The notes beneath the pieces are model-generated. The model did not search any database, was not told the origin of the DNA, and was given only the letters and a program-made list of their open reading frames with translations. Source: Providencia rettgeri (GTDB lineage: Bacteria > Pseudomonadota > Gammaproteobacteria > Enterobacterales > Enterobacteriaceae). Taken from it: a stretch of DNA of 64,000 bases. Shown one piece after another: positions 9,402 through 16,812 of the stretch (positions are counted from its first letter, which is position 1; each line of letters opens with the position of its first letter). The position numbers and the translations under genes were made by a program. Location of the stretch: the NCBI RefSeq assembly GCF_013702265.1, contig NZ_CP059348.1:1054001-1118000 (forward strand). Direction: 5' to 3'.

Positions 9402-9432
9402 AATAAAGCAAAATTAAATAATTTGCTTTATT
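9402..9432. promoter_or_regulatory. Perfect 11-bp inverted repeat upstream of fimbrial operon
   Basis: AATAAAGCAAA (9402-9412) and TTTGCTTTATT (9422-9432) are exact reverse complements with a 9-bp spacer, 210 bp upstream of the first DUF1120 gene. Position and symmetry suit a regulator site. It could also be one arm set of a cruciform; no T-run follows that would make it a typical terminator. Confidence 0.45.
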
Positions 9433-9641
9433 TAGGCTAATTCAAATTCTAAAAATATATGCTTATAATGGCTCCATCGAGTTAATTAGGCTGATGAGGT
9501 TTATTAGCTTTAAACCGATATTGAAAATAAATAAAACCAACTAAATATCTAAAATATTCTTGTTTGAATTTTAATTTTAAAATTCCAATAGGAGGGGTTT
9601 TATTCGTTTAAATATTATTTTTATTTTATAGGATTTATTTC

Positions 9642-10268
9642 ATGTTTAAGAAAACCATAATTGCATTATCTTTAATTTCTGTTTCAAGCGCGACATTAGC
9701 AGCGGCACCCGTGGCTAATTTAAAAGTGTCAGGTTCAATTACACCACCAACTTGTACTATTAAAGGGCAGAATGAAGTTGACCTAGAATATGTATTTGAT
9801 GTGTCACCTGGAATGTTCCCTGTTTCTGGTAATTTAGGGCTTGATGCAAAAACAAATAGCATTGAAGTGATTTGTGATGCAGCGACTTATTTAACTTTCT
9901 CCTCTACTGATAACCGTGCGAGTTCTGTATTAACCGCGGGTGTATATAACTTTGGTTTAGGCCTGTTTGATACTGATAAAAAAGTTGGTTTCTATACAAT
10001 CAACATGAAGAATGCGACAGTTAAAGCGGATTCTTCAAGCGCTGCTCAAACTGTCGGTATTTCGAATGGAGCCACATATGGCACAACAATGTTTATTGAT
10101 AGAACGAAAAAAATGGCATGGGCAACAGCTGCAAGCACATTAAAAGCAGGGCAAATTTTCGCAGCAGACTTTGATGTAAAACCAACATTGAGTTCCGAAT
10201 TGAAAACAAGCTCAGGTGATGCACAATTAGATGGTCATGCAACATTAGCCTTTGCTTTCTCTCTCTAA
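9642..10268 (+). CDS. DUF1120 fimbrial subunit 1
   Basis: 208-aa secreted protein of the DUF1120 family, found with chaperone-usher systems (the E. coli yhcADEF/gltF cluster is the familiar case). Signal peptide MFKKTIIALSLISVSSATLA with cleavage near AAA (about residue 22). The pilin-like disulfide pair is formed by the Cys in PPTCTIKG (about 39) and in VICDAATYL (about 78). The C-terminal strand alternates and ends AFAFSL, as in exported pilin-type subunits. First gene of a six-gene run (three DUF1120 genes, usher, chaperone, regulator). Probably the major subunit by position. The role of individual DUF1120 proteins is not established. Confidence 0.85.
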   Translation: MFKKTIIALSLISVSSATLAAAPVANLKVSGSITPPTCTIKGQNEVDLEYVFDVSPGMFPVSGNLGLDAKTNSIEVICDAATYLTFSSTDNRASSVLTAGVYNFGLGLFDTDKKVGFYTINMKNATVKADSSSAAQTVGISNGATYGTTMFIDRTKKMAWATAASTLKAGQIFAADFDVKPTLSSELKTSSGDAQLDGHATLAFAFSL

Positions 10269-10325
10269 TTTTTTGATTGAAATGAATAGATATAAATTTA
10301 TATCTATTCATTATGGAACGGAACT

Positions 10326-10985
10326 ATGATTAAAAAAATAACACCATTAATATTATCGACAGTGTTAATATCTCCAGCAGTATTTGCCAATACAACTGCA
10401 AATATAAAAGTATCCGGCAAAGTTGCAATGCCAACCTGTTTAATTAATGGAAATGAACAGTCAGATGTTATTTTTGAATTAGCAAAAACATCACCAAGAT
10501 ATTTAAGCCAAACATCCTATACGGTATTACAATCACCGGTTAAAAAGAATGTCACTGTGACTTGTGATGCGGAGACATATTTAACCTATCGAGCAACGGA
10601 TACATATCAAAATACGCCATGGCCTACTGCATCTGGTGATAGCTATTTTTTTATGGTGAATTCGGATAGTCCAGATAAATCTGTAGGTGCAGTGATGTTT
10701 GCTGTTTCTGATGTCACCATTGATTCTAAAACCGCTTTTATTGCAAGTGATGGTGTTACAGCAAATAATGATATCATGACTAAAAAAATACTTAATGGTT
10801 TTGGTACAAAGAGCTCAACAATATTCGCTAATAAATTAACAGCAGGAAAAGTATTCTCTGCGGATTTTGTAACAACTAGCGTTTATATTAGCTCAATCAA
10901 CCAATTAACGGCAGCCGGTATTGATTTAACATCTAACGTTGATTATCAAGCAGAGGCTGTGCTGGCGTTTAACTTTGGTATTTAA
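10326..10985 (+). CDS. DUF1120 fimbrial subunit 2
   Basis: 219 aa, 57 bp after the first DUF1120 gene and related to it along its length: signal peptide (MIKKITPLILSTVLISPAVF, cut near AN), then ANIKVSGKVAMPTCLINGN and VTCDAETYLTYRATDT, giving the same Cys pair, and the C-terminal ending LAFNFGI. The three consecutive paralogues have drifted far apart in the middle, so this is not a recent duplication. Likely a minor or alternative subunit of the same fibre. Confidence 0.83.
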   Translation: MIKKITPLILSTVLISPAVFANTTANIKVSGKVAMPTCLINGNEQSDVIFELAKTSPRYLSQTSYTVLQSPVKKNVTVTCDAETYLTYRATDTYQNTPWPTASGDSYFFMVNSDSPDKSVGAVMFAVSDVTIDSKTAFIASDGVTANNDIMTKKILNGFGTKSSTIFANKLTAGKVFSADFVTTSVYISSINQLTAAGIDLTSNVDYQAEAVLAFNFGI

Positions 10986-11020
10986 TTAAATTCTAATGAG
11001 ATTTATTTCTTGGGGAATAT

Positions 11021-11674
11021 ATGCGTTTATTTGTCACTCCAGTAACTAATAAAACTATATTGTTATTTATATATTGTAGTCTGTTTTTTAGTGAAGCAGT
11101 TTATTCGCATACTTTTCAAAATAGAAATATTATTGAACAGGTTGAGTCACCCCCTACGTGTGAAATCGTTATCCCTGATGGCGGGCAATATCAATTTAAT
11201 CAATTGCATGCTCGCCAGTTTAATGCAGTTAAAGCAACGGAAATACCGGAGATCACCAAAACATGGCAAGTGTCGTGTAATACGCCAACTCAATTGCTTG
11301 TTCAGTTTTCGGATAACCGAAGTGATTCATCACAGTTGGGAAACGAAGATTATTTTGGACTAGGGAAAGTGAATAACCAAGGACGATTAGGGAATTACCA
11401 GCTGATACTTAACCAATCTAAAGTGGATGGTCAAGCGGTTGGAATCGGTGCTGTGGAAGGCTCAGGGCCATTTCAACGCACTCAAGGAGCGGTATTAAAA
11501 GGAAAAAAATACGCATGGTTTACAAATGAAAACGTATTATCCAGTGGAAAAAACTTCACCGTTAATATAGCCGTTAAGCCTATATTAAACAGCCTTAAAG
11601 AGACCAATGGTCCAATTATTGATGCTGTGGAATTAGATGGTAGCGCAGATATTATATTTTCATTTGGAATATAG
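11021..11674 (+). CDS. DUF1120 fimbrial subunit 3 / possible tip component
   Basis: 217 aa with RBS GGGGAA upstream of the ATG. Hydrophobic export signal around residues 12-29 (TILLFIYCSLFFSEAVYS). It retains the Cys pair (PPTCEIVIPDG; VSCNTPTQLLVQFSDNRSD) and the terminal IIFSFGI strand, and has the longer mid-domain QLILNQSKVDGQAVGIGAVE. It is the most divergent of the three DUF1120 proteins. Being last before the usher, it may be a tip or adaptor subunit; that is inference from order alone. Confidence 0.82.
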   Translation: MRLFVTPVTNKTILLFIYCSLFFSEAVYSHTFQNRNIIEQVESPPTCEIVIPDGGQYQFNQLHARQFNAVKATEIPEITKTWQVSCNTPTQLLVQFSDNRSDSSQLGNEDYFGLGKVNNQGRLGNYQLILNQSKVDGQAVGIGAVEGSGPFQRTQGAVLKGKKYAWFTNENVLSSGKNFTVNIAVKPILNSLKETNGPIIDAVELDGSADIIFSFGI

Positions 11675-11714
11675 TTTTAATTCTTAGTAATTTATATTGG
11701 AAATAAAAATAATA

Positions 11715-14129
11715 ATGAATAAGAAAAATAAATTTTCTTATTGCCAGCTATTTTTAATTTTTGTCGTACTGCATGTAAATAATTCCGATGCATCTGAATC
11801 AGTAAAGGGTGGAGCAGGATCGTCAATTAATTTTGATATCGACTCTTTAAAATCACTAGGGTATGGGGCAGAGGTCGCTGAATTCTTTATGAAGGGTAAT
11901 CAGTTTTTACCTGGAAATCATGATGTCACCATAAAATTAAATGGCAGTAATGAATATACTGCGAATATTGAAATCAATGAAAACGGTGAGCTTTGCCTGA
12001 CTGACGGATTAATGAGTAAGTTGAGGTTAAAAAAAGTTAACTTAACGGATGGATGTAATACATTCGAACAAATTTACCCTGAAGCAAAAATTGCATTACA
12101 TCCTAGCTCCAACCAAATAGATATGGTGGTTGCCGAAGAGAATTTAGACCCAAAGTTACAAGGTAATGAGTTAACGTACGGTGGGTTTGGTGTTGTCAGT
12201 AACTATCAATTATATGGTATGCATATTAACGGTAATTACAGCCAGCGTTTCTACCAAGGAGAGTTTGAAACAGGCATTAACTGGCAGAATTGGGTTTTAC
12301 GAAATAACAGTAGCCTTTCTGCTGGAGACTCAAAATCACAATATCAATTTAATGAAACTGTACTGTCAAAAAGCATCGAACCTTTGCAGTCGTTATTAGA
12401 TATCGGGCAACTTAATACACAAGGCGCATTTTTTGGGGGAACACCGCTGGATGGTGTGCAAATTTACTCAGATAGCTCTTTGCAAGGTTCGAATGTTTTA
12501 GTTGTTCCGGTGACTGGTTTTGCAAGTACACCGTCAACGGTTGAAGTTCAGCAAAATGGACGGCTGCTATATCGAACGATGGTGCCAGCGGGGCCTTTTG
12601 AGTTAAATCGTATTAATAATGTGGTGATTGGCTCACCTCTGGACGTCACTGTTTTCCAAGATAATGGTGAAAAACAGCAGTTTCAGGTGGTGACAGCCAA
12701 CCAGCAAACTGCGGTTTCGCCCATGAGTTATCAATTTTCAGTGGGGCGTTATCGTAGCCAAAGTGATCTGCGAACGGATAAACCCATTATTGGCAGTGCA
12801 GAAATAAGCCAGCAATATGGCATGTCAAATTATGGCGCAGGCTTACTTTATTCAAATCAATTTCAAGCGGTGAGTGGACGACTTAACTCTTATTTTGATT
12901 TTTCAACGCCGATTTCTACGGGGATTGGTGTTCAAAGTGCGAGAAATAATGAAAAGCGTGGGGAGCAGATCGATTTCAATAGCAATATTGCATTTGAAAA
13001 AATGACATTCGGGGCATCTGTTTTATATCGTACGAATAAGTTTCCAACCTTGGATAGTTCATTATTAAAAAAGCAACCCGCTCAGGATGAGCAAGAAAAT
13101 ACGAATAGATGGTTTAGTGGAGAATTACAAACTACCTCTTCGTTATTTGCAAGTTGGGGTGATGTTACATGGGGGCGCTTTAGCGCTAACGTAAACCATA
13201 ATCATTTTTATGGCGATAAATCTGATACCGTTTTTTATTCAGCAGGCTATAGCCGAAAAATTGCAGATATTTCGATGAATGTGAGTTACCAAACGGGTGA
13301 TGACCGAGATAGCCGAATTTTTATTAATGCATCGATGCCGTTAGGTAAGAAAAAAAGTGTCAGTATGCAGAGTCAATATTACCAAGATAAAACCATGGTA
13401 ATGGCAAATTACAATCAGCAAGTCAGCGATAATTTAAGGTATTCCGTTGGCGCTGGTCGTAATGATGGCTCGAGTGTAGTGAATGGCAGTATTAATAATG
13501 CCAATGCGTATAGCAATATTTCGCTGAGCGGTTCGATGTCCCAGAATAATACGCACTCAGTCACGGTCTCTGCATCAGGCGGCATGGCGTATTCCGATGG
13601 GTTATTTGCAACATCATCGGTACCTTTAGGGGACACCTTTGGCATCGTGTACGTACCGGATGCACCAGGGGTTAGAGTCAACACGATGGGCAGTGGCACC
13701 ACGATAACGAATCATTTTGGGACGGCAGCGATTTCATCGTTACCAAAGAACCAAAAATCTACGGTGCACTTAAATACAGAGAAACTGCCCCTGAATGTGC
13801 GTTTGGATACAACGTCGTTTGACGTTGCGGCGGCGAGAGGGACTGTTATGACGAAGCGCATTCAGGCAACCACAATGCGCCAATTATTGTTGAGCATCAG
13901 AATGGCCAATGGTGATGACGTTCCTTTTGGTGCCAGTGTACTTAATAAAAAAGGTGATTATATGGGCGTCATCATGGGGGAAGGTAATTTATTACTCAGT
14001 AATGAGCAAATTGGTGATGACATTATTTTACGCTCACCTAACTCTGATGATTGCATTATTAAATATAACGTGCCGGAATTTTTTTCCGCTGAATCACTTT
14101 ATGAAGAGGCAGATGCTATCTGCCAATAA
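11715..14129 (+). CDS. Fimbrial outer-membrane usher (DUF1120 operon)
   Basis: About 804 aa from ATG 11715 (a TTG six codons earlier is possible). Signal sequence to about residue 30, then an N-terminal usher domain with NFDIDSLKSLGYG and the LPGNHDVTIKLNG strand. A long beta-barrel region follows, with the internal plug phrase TPSTVEVQQNGRLLYRTMVP (about 270-290) and repeated aromatic strands. C-terminal domains include VPFGASVLNKKGDYMGVI (about 740) and end with a paired Cys (DDCIIKYNVP; DAICQ). It secretes and assembles the DUF1120 subunits delivered by the chaperone at 14165. Shorter than the usher of the neighbouring operon (about 875 aa) and clearly a different clade. Confidence 0.92.
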   Translation: MNKKNKFSYCQLFLIFVVLHVNNSDASESVKGGAGSSINFDIDSLKSLGYGAEVAEFFMKGNQFLPGNHDVTIKLNGSNEYTANIEINENGELCLTDGLMSKLRLKKVNLTDGCNTFEQIYPEAKIALHPSSNQIDMVVAEENLDPKLQGNELTYGGFGVVSNYQLYGMHINGNYSQRFYQGEFETGINWQNWVLRNNSSLSAGDSKSQYQFNETVLSKSIEPLQSLLDIGQLNTQGAFFGGTPLDGVQIYSDSSLQGSNVLVVPVTGFASTPSTVEVQQNGRLLYRTMVPAGPFELNRINNVVIGSPLDVTVFQDNGEKQQFQVVTANQQTAVSPMSYQFSVGRYRSQSDLRTDKPIIGSAEISQQYGMSNYGAGLLYSNQFQAVSGRLNSYFDFSTPISTGIGVQSARNNEKRGEQIDFNSNIAFEKMTFGASVLYRTNKFPTLDSSLLKKQPAQDEQENTNRWFSGELQTTSSLFASWGDVTWGRFSANVNHNHFYGDKSDTVFYSAGYSRKIADISMNVSYQTGDDRDSRIFINASMPLGKKKSVSMQSQYYQDKTMVMANYNQQVSDNLRYSVGAGRNDGSSVVNGSINNANAYSNISLSGSMSQNNTHSVTVSASGGMAYSDGLFATSSVPLGDTFGIVYVPDAPGVRVNTMGSGTTITNHFGTAAISSLPKNQKSTVHLNTEKLPLNVRLDTTSFDVAAARGTVMTKRIQATTMRQLLLSIRMANGDDVPFGASVLNKKGDYMGVIMGEGNLLLSNEQIGDDIILRSPNSDDCIIKYNVPEFFSAESLYEEADAICQ

Positions 14130-14164
14130 TCTTAATATTATTTGAATACAAGTTTGAGGTTTCA

Positions 14165-14851
14165 ATGAAAAAGTTAATTTATATCGCATTTTTAAGTTTA
14201 ATGGGCTTAATGAGTGTATCTGCAAAAGCGAGTTTCCAATTAGAAACGATGACTGTTATTTTAGATGCAGGTGAAGAGCGCAAAGTATTTAGTGTAAAAA
14301 ACACATCGAAAGAGCCTATCTTATTATCAACAAAAGTCTCTGATTTAGAGGGTTCGCAGCCTATGGCTAAAGATATTATGGTATCTCCGCCAATTGTTAG
14401 AATTGAACCAAATGAAAGCCAGCAAATTAATTTTGTTTTAAAGAAAGGGTTAGATTTAAAACAAGAACAGATTTTGCGTGTTTCTTTCCAAGGTGTCGGT
14501 GCCGTTAAGCAAAACTCTGCAAAAATGCCTATTCGCCAAGATGTGGCCATGTTGATTACGCCTGCAAATGGGGTATTAAGCCAAACGCCTTGGAAAAATA
14601 TCACCGTTAATCAAAAAAATAATCAACTGACGTTGACGAATACAGGGGATCAAGTTATTCGCTTATCACCTTCAGTCACGACATTACCGAGCAATGACGC
14701 TTATACCATTGATCAATTTTATTTAAGACCGAATGAAAGCAAAACTATTAATGTGAAAAACACAGTACAGGAGTTAGTGATTTCCCCATTAAGTCGTTAC
14801 GGTTTTAAAAATCAAAATAATGAAACCATCAAAGTCACTCATAATGGATAA
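14165..14851 (+). CDS. Periplasmic fimbrial chaperone (DUF1120 operon)
   Basis: 228-aa PapD-type chaperone with signal peptide to about residue 23 (SVSAKA). The first Ig-like domain begins FQLETMTVILDAGEERKVFSVKNTS and contains PPIVRIEPNESQQINF, the family's signature before the G1 strand, followed by LRVSFQGVGA. The second domain holds LTNTGDQVIRLSPSV and ends with a basic, Asn-rich tail. It donates its G1 strand to DUF1120 subunits in the periplasm. GAGG precedes the ATG. The order subunits-usher-chaperone differs from the subunit-chaperone-usher order of the opposite operon. Confidence 0.9.
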   Translation: MKKLIYIAFLSLMGLMSVSAKASFQLETMTVILDAGEERKVFSVKNTSKEPILLSTKVSDLEGSQPMAKDIMVSPPIVRIEPNESQQINFVLKKGLDLKQEQILRVSFQGVGAVKQNSAKMPIRQDVAMLITPANGVLSQTPWKNITVNQKNNQLTLTNTGDQVIRLSPSVTTLPSNDAYTIDQFYLRPNESKTINVKNTVQELVISPLSRYGFKNQNNETIKVTHNG

Positions 14852-14875
14852 CTTTATCTATCAGTAGGATCGAAA

Positions 14876-14894
14876 ATTAAATTTTTAATTTAAT
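14876..14894. repeat. Small perfect hairpin between chaperone and regulator genes
   Basis: ATTAAATT - TTT - AATTTAAT, an 8-bp perfect stem with a 3-nt loop in the gap before the MrpJ-like gene. It is A/T only and therefore weak as RNA. It could modulate readthrough into the regulator. Confidence 0.35.
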
Positions 14895-14922
14895 CGTTCC
14901 AGTACAGGGAGATATATAAAAT

Positions 14923-15264
14923 ATGAAGAGCGAAGATGAAGATAGTAAACCTGAAAATCATGTTTACTCCGTAATAATCGGTAGAGAACTGAAACGAATT
15001 CGTAAAAAGAAAGGTTTCTCAGGCTCTAAGGTAGCTAACCAATTAGGTATTTCACAGCAGCATTATTCGCGATATGAGTGTGGAAAATGCCGTATTTCTG
15101 TTGATACATTATTAAGTGTTCTCTTTATTTTAGATTTTGATTTTGGGGACTTTTTCAGTGAGTTAAGATTCCAGCTGAATAATGATTATCATGGTGAAAT
15201 TCCAAATGTGAAGCTAAGTGATACTCACAAGGATATTGAAAGCTATTTTGATAAAACAAGTTAG
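14923..15264 (+). CDS. MrpJ-like XRE-family regulator (3' end of DUF1120 operon)
   Basis: 113-aa single-domain DNA-binding protein. The lambda-repressor-type helix-turn-helix spans about residues 22-75: GRELKRIRKKKGFSGSKVAN, then LGISQQHYSRYECGKCRIS as turn and recognition helix, then LLSVLFILDF. The SQQxxSRYExG pattern is that of MrpJ, the regulator at the end of the Proteus mirabilis mrp fimbrial operon that represses flagellar genes. Position as the last gene of a fimbrial operon fits that role exactly. The target genes (flhDC and others) are not in the window, so repression of motility is inferred. Confidence 0.85.
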   Translation: MKSEDEDSKPENHVYSVIIGRELKRIRKKKGFSGSKVANQLGISQQHYSRYECGKCRISVDTLLSVLFILDFDFGDFFSELRFQLNNDYHGEIPNVKLSDTHKDIESYFDKTS

Positions 15265-15330
15265 GATATCAATTTGATATTATTAATATCTTTTCTTTAT
15301 TTATTCTTTTCTACATTTATTTTGATTGTA

Positions 15331-15356
15331 AATCCGCCATTAGGCGGATTTTTTAT
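15331..15356 (+). terminator. Terminator between the convergent fimbrial operons
   Basis: AATCCGCC - ATTA - GGCGGATT followed by a T-run, 66 bp after the regulator stop codon. The T-run is on the plus-strand side, so it mainly ends the DUF1120 operon. Confidence 0.9.
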
Positions 15357-15390
15357 ATTAATGAGTGACTAATAGAATACGAGTTCAAGC

Positions 15391-16206
15391 TTACTGAATG
15401 GTCGTAATATATTCTGCATTCCAAATATATTCTCCTGCTTGACTTGGGCATGTTCCTTTTAGGTGAGTTTCAATCTGTTTCTCTTTTTGCCCTGCTGGCA
15501 TTTGAATGACTTGGGGCTGAGTATTAAGAATACTTTGGTTATCAAGAACAATATCAAAATCATCAGGCAAATCATGAGATCTTACGGTTAAATCCATTTT
15601 TTTACTTTGTCCCATATATCCCACAAAGCCTACCGTTAATGGAATAACCGCTTCTAGATTGTCATTGGGTGAACAGGTTTTTAAATCAACAACTGCAGGT
15701 GCGCTGATATGTGGATATGCCATACTTGATGCATGTAAATTTACAATCGTATAGGTGAGAGTTGTTGGTCTAAACAGTATCTGGCCCCCGCTGTAATCAT
15801 TTGTCACTATGCTACAGTATAAAACCCAGGTTTCATCATTAAATCCTGATAGGCTCGTGACATATGTAAGTCCATTAATTGAATTATCACCCCCAAAAAA
15901 ATCGAGTACGGTAGCACTTCCATTAAGTTTAATTTTTCCATCATTAAAGGTCTCTGCATAGATCCCCAATCCATGACTATAAAAAACGGTTTTCATTTCC
16001 TCTAAGCTTGACCAGCATGCAGATCGTAATGGACCTGATGTGCCGTTGGGATTACTGTAATCTACTGCAAACCTAAACAATGTACTTCTATCTTTCGAGG
16101 TAATTTCTTCAATATATACATCTTTAGTTTCTTTTAGAATAAATGTCGTTTCTGCATAAAAAGATAGCGGAAATAATGAAATAATAAAAATAAATAACTG
16201 GCGCAA
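15391..16206 (-). CDS. Putative fimbrial tip adhesin / minor fimbrial protein
   Basis: 271-aa secreted protein, last gene of the minus-strand fimbrial operon. Signal peptide MRQLFIFIISLFPLSFYA. The N-terminal ~150 residues show no family I recognise, with Cys in SACWSS and VLYCSI. The C-terminal ~110 residues look like an Ig-type pilin domain (SAPAVVDLKTCSPNDNLEAV, LKGTCPSQAGEYIW). This two-part layout, receptor domain followed by pilin domain, and the distal position suit a tip adhesin. It is somewhat short for that role. It starts 30 bp after the preceding minor-subunit gene. Confidence 0.6.
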   Translation of the reverse strand: MRQLFIFIISLFPLSFYAETTFILKETKDVYIEEITSKDRSTLFRFAVDYSNPNGTSGPLRSACWSSLEEMKTVFYSHGLGIYAETFNDGKIKLNGSATVLDFFGGDNSINGLTYVTSLSGFNDETWVLYCSIVTNDYSGGQILFRPTTLTYTIVNLHASSMAYPHISAPAVVDLKTCSPNDNLEAVIPLTVGFVGYMGQSKKMDLTVRSHDLPDDFDIVLDNQSILNTQPQVIQMPAGQKEKQIETHLKGTCPSQAGEYIWNAEYITTIQ

Positions 16207-16236
16207 TGTTGTTGACCTTACTGGTTAATTTGCAAT

Positions 16237-16758
16237 TTACATCGGCTCGATAGTGACAGTAATCTGTCCATTAACGTCACCAACAGGGGTACTTGAAGTA
16301 GAGGCTACCTGCGGAACGACAGTGATTTCTGTCTTATCCCCATCTTTGGAGCTGTCTCTTTCCAAAGTTGCTGTTGTCGACGATAAATCAAGATAGTTTT
16401 CATCGAATTTTAAGCAGTAGCGCATAAAGTCAGCGTCCGTTTTAATACAGGAACCATCCGCTTCATTTGCTTTGAAGGTGTATTTATATTTGTCGGTTCC
16501 TGAACAGGTGGCGGTCAACGTGAATTTTTTAGAATAAGCGTCTAAGTCATTTCCGGTTAATTTACCATTGAATGCAGAACTCGGAATTTTATCTAAAGAA
16601 ACCATCTCGGGGGCATCAAGTGTGCAGCCTGCCAAAACAGTCGCTTTTATTTTAACTAACGCACTTGCACTTTCCGCGCTGGCTAAGTTGATATTTGCGC
16701 CACCAACACAGGTGACGACCAAAATTAATTTTACGAGTTTATTGATAATTAAATTCAT
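16237..16758 (-). CDS. Minor fimbrial subunit
   Basis: About 173 aa from ATG 16758, which has AGG 8 bp upstream; the longer reading frame begins at a TTG without a ribosome site. Signal peptide MNLIINKLVKLILVVTCVGG to about NLASA. The pilin-like mature part begins ALVKIKATVLAGCTLDAPEM and ends VGDVNGQITVTIEPM, typical of Csu/spore-coat-U or minor-pilin folds. Two further Cys (TATCSG, DGSCIK) and a CLKF segment could give two disulfides. It is cotranscribed with the usher upstream (the gap is 54 bp). Confidence 0.72.
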   Translation of the reverse strand: MNLIINKLVKLILVVTCVGGANINLASAESASALVKIKATVLAGCTLDAPEMVSLDKIPSSAFNGKLTGNDLDAYSKKFTLTATCSGTDKYKYTFKANEADGSCIKTDADFMRYCLKFDENYLDLSSTTATLERDSSKDGDKTEITVVPQVASTSSTPVGDVNGQITVTIEPM

Positions 16759-16812
16759 ATTAAGCCTGTTATTTAAATAAATGATTAAAATAGTTTTGTT
16801 ATTGACCAATGG

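Larger units (their letters stand above)
8734..9641. other. Long AT-rich intergenic region upstream of the DUF1120 fimbrial operon
   Basis: About 900 bp with no plausible gene on either strand. It begins with a terminator for the NTPase gene and is then extremely AT-rich. The only clear structure is an 11-bp perfect inverted repeat at 9402-9432. It presumably contains the fimbrial promoter. No recombinase gene or pair of long inverted repeats flanking the promoter was seen. Confidence 0.7.

Noticed and set aside
16759..16809. N-terminal extension of the minor fimbrial subunit from TTG 16809
   Set aside because: It would put charged, non-signal residues before the signal peptide; ATG 16758 has a ribosome site.
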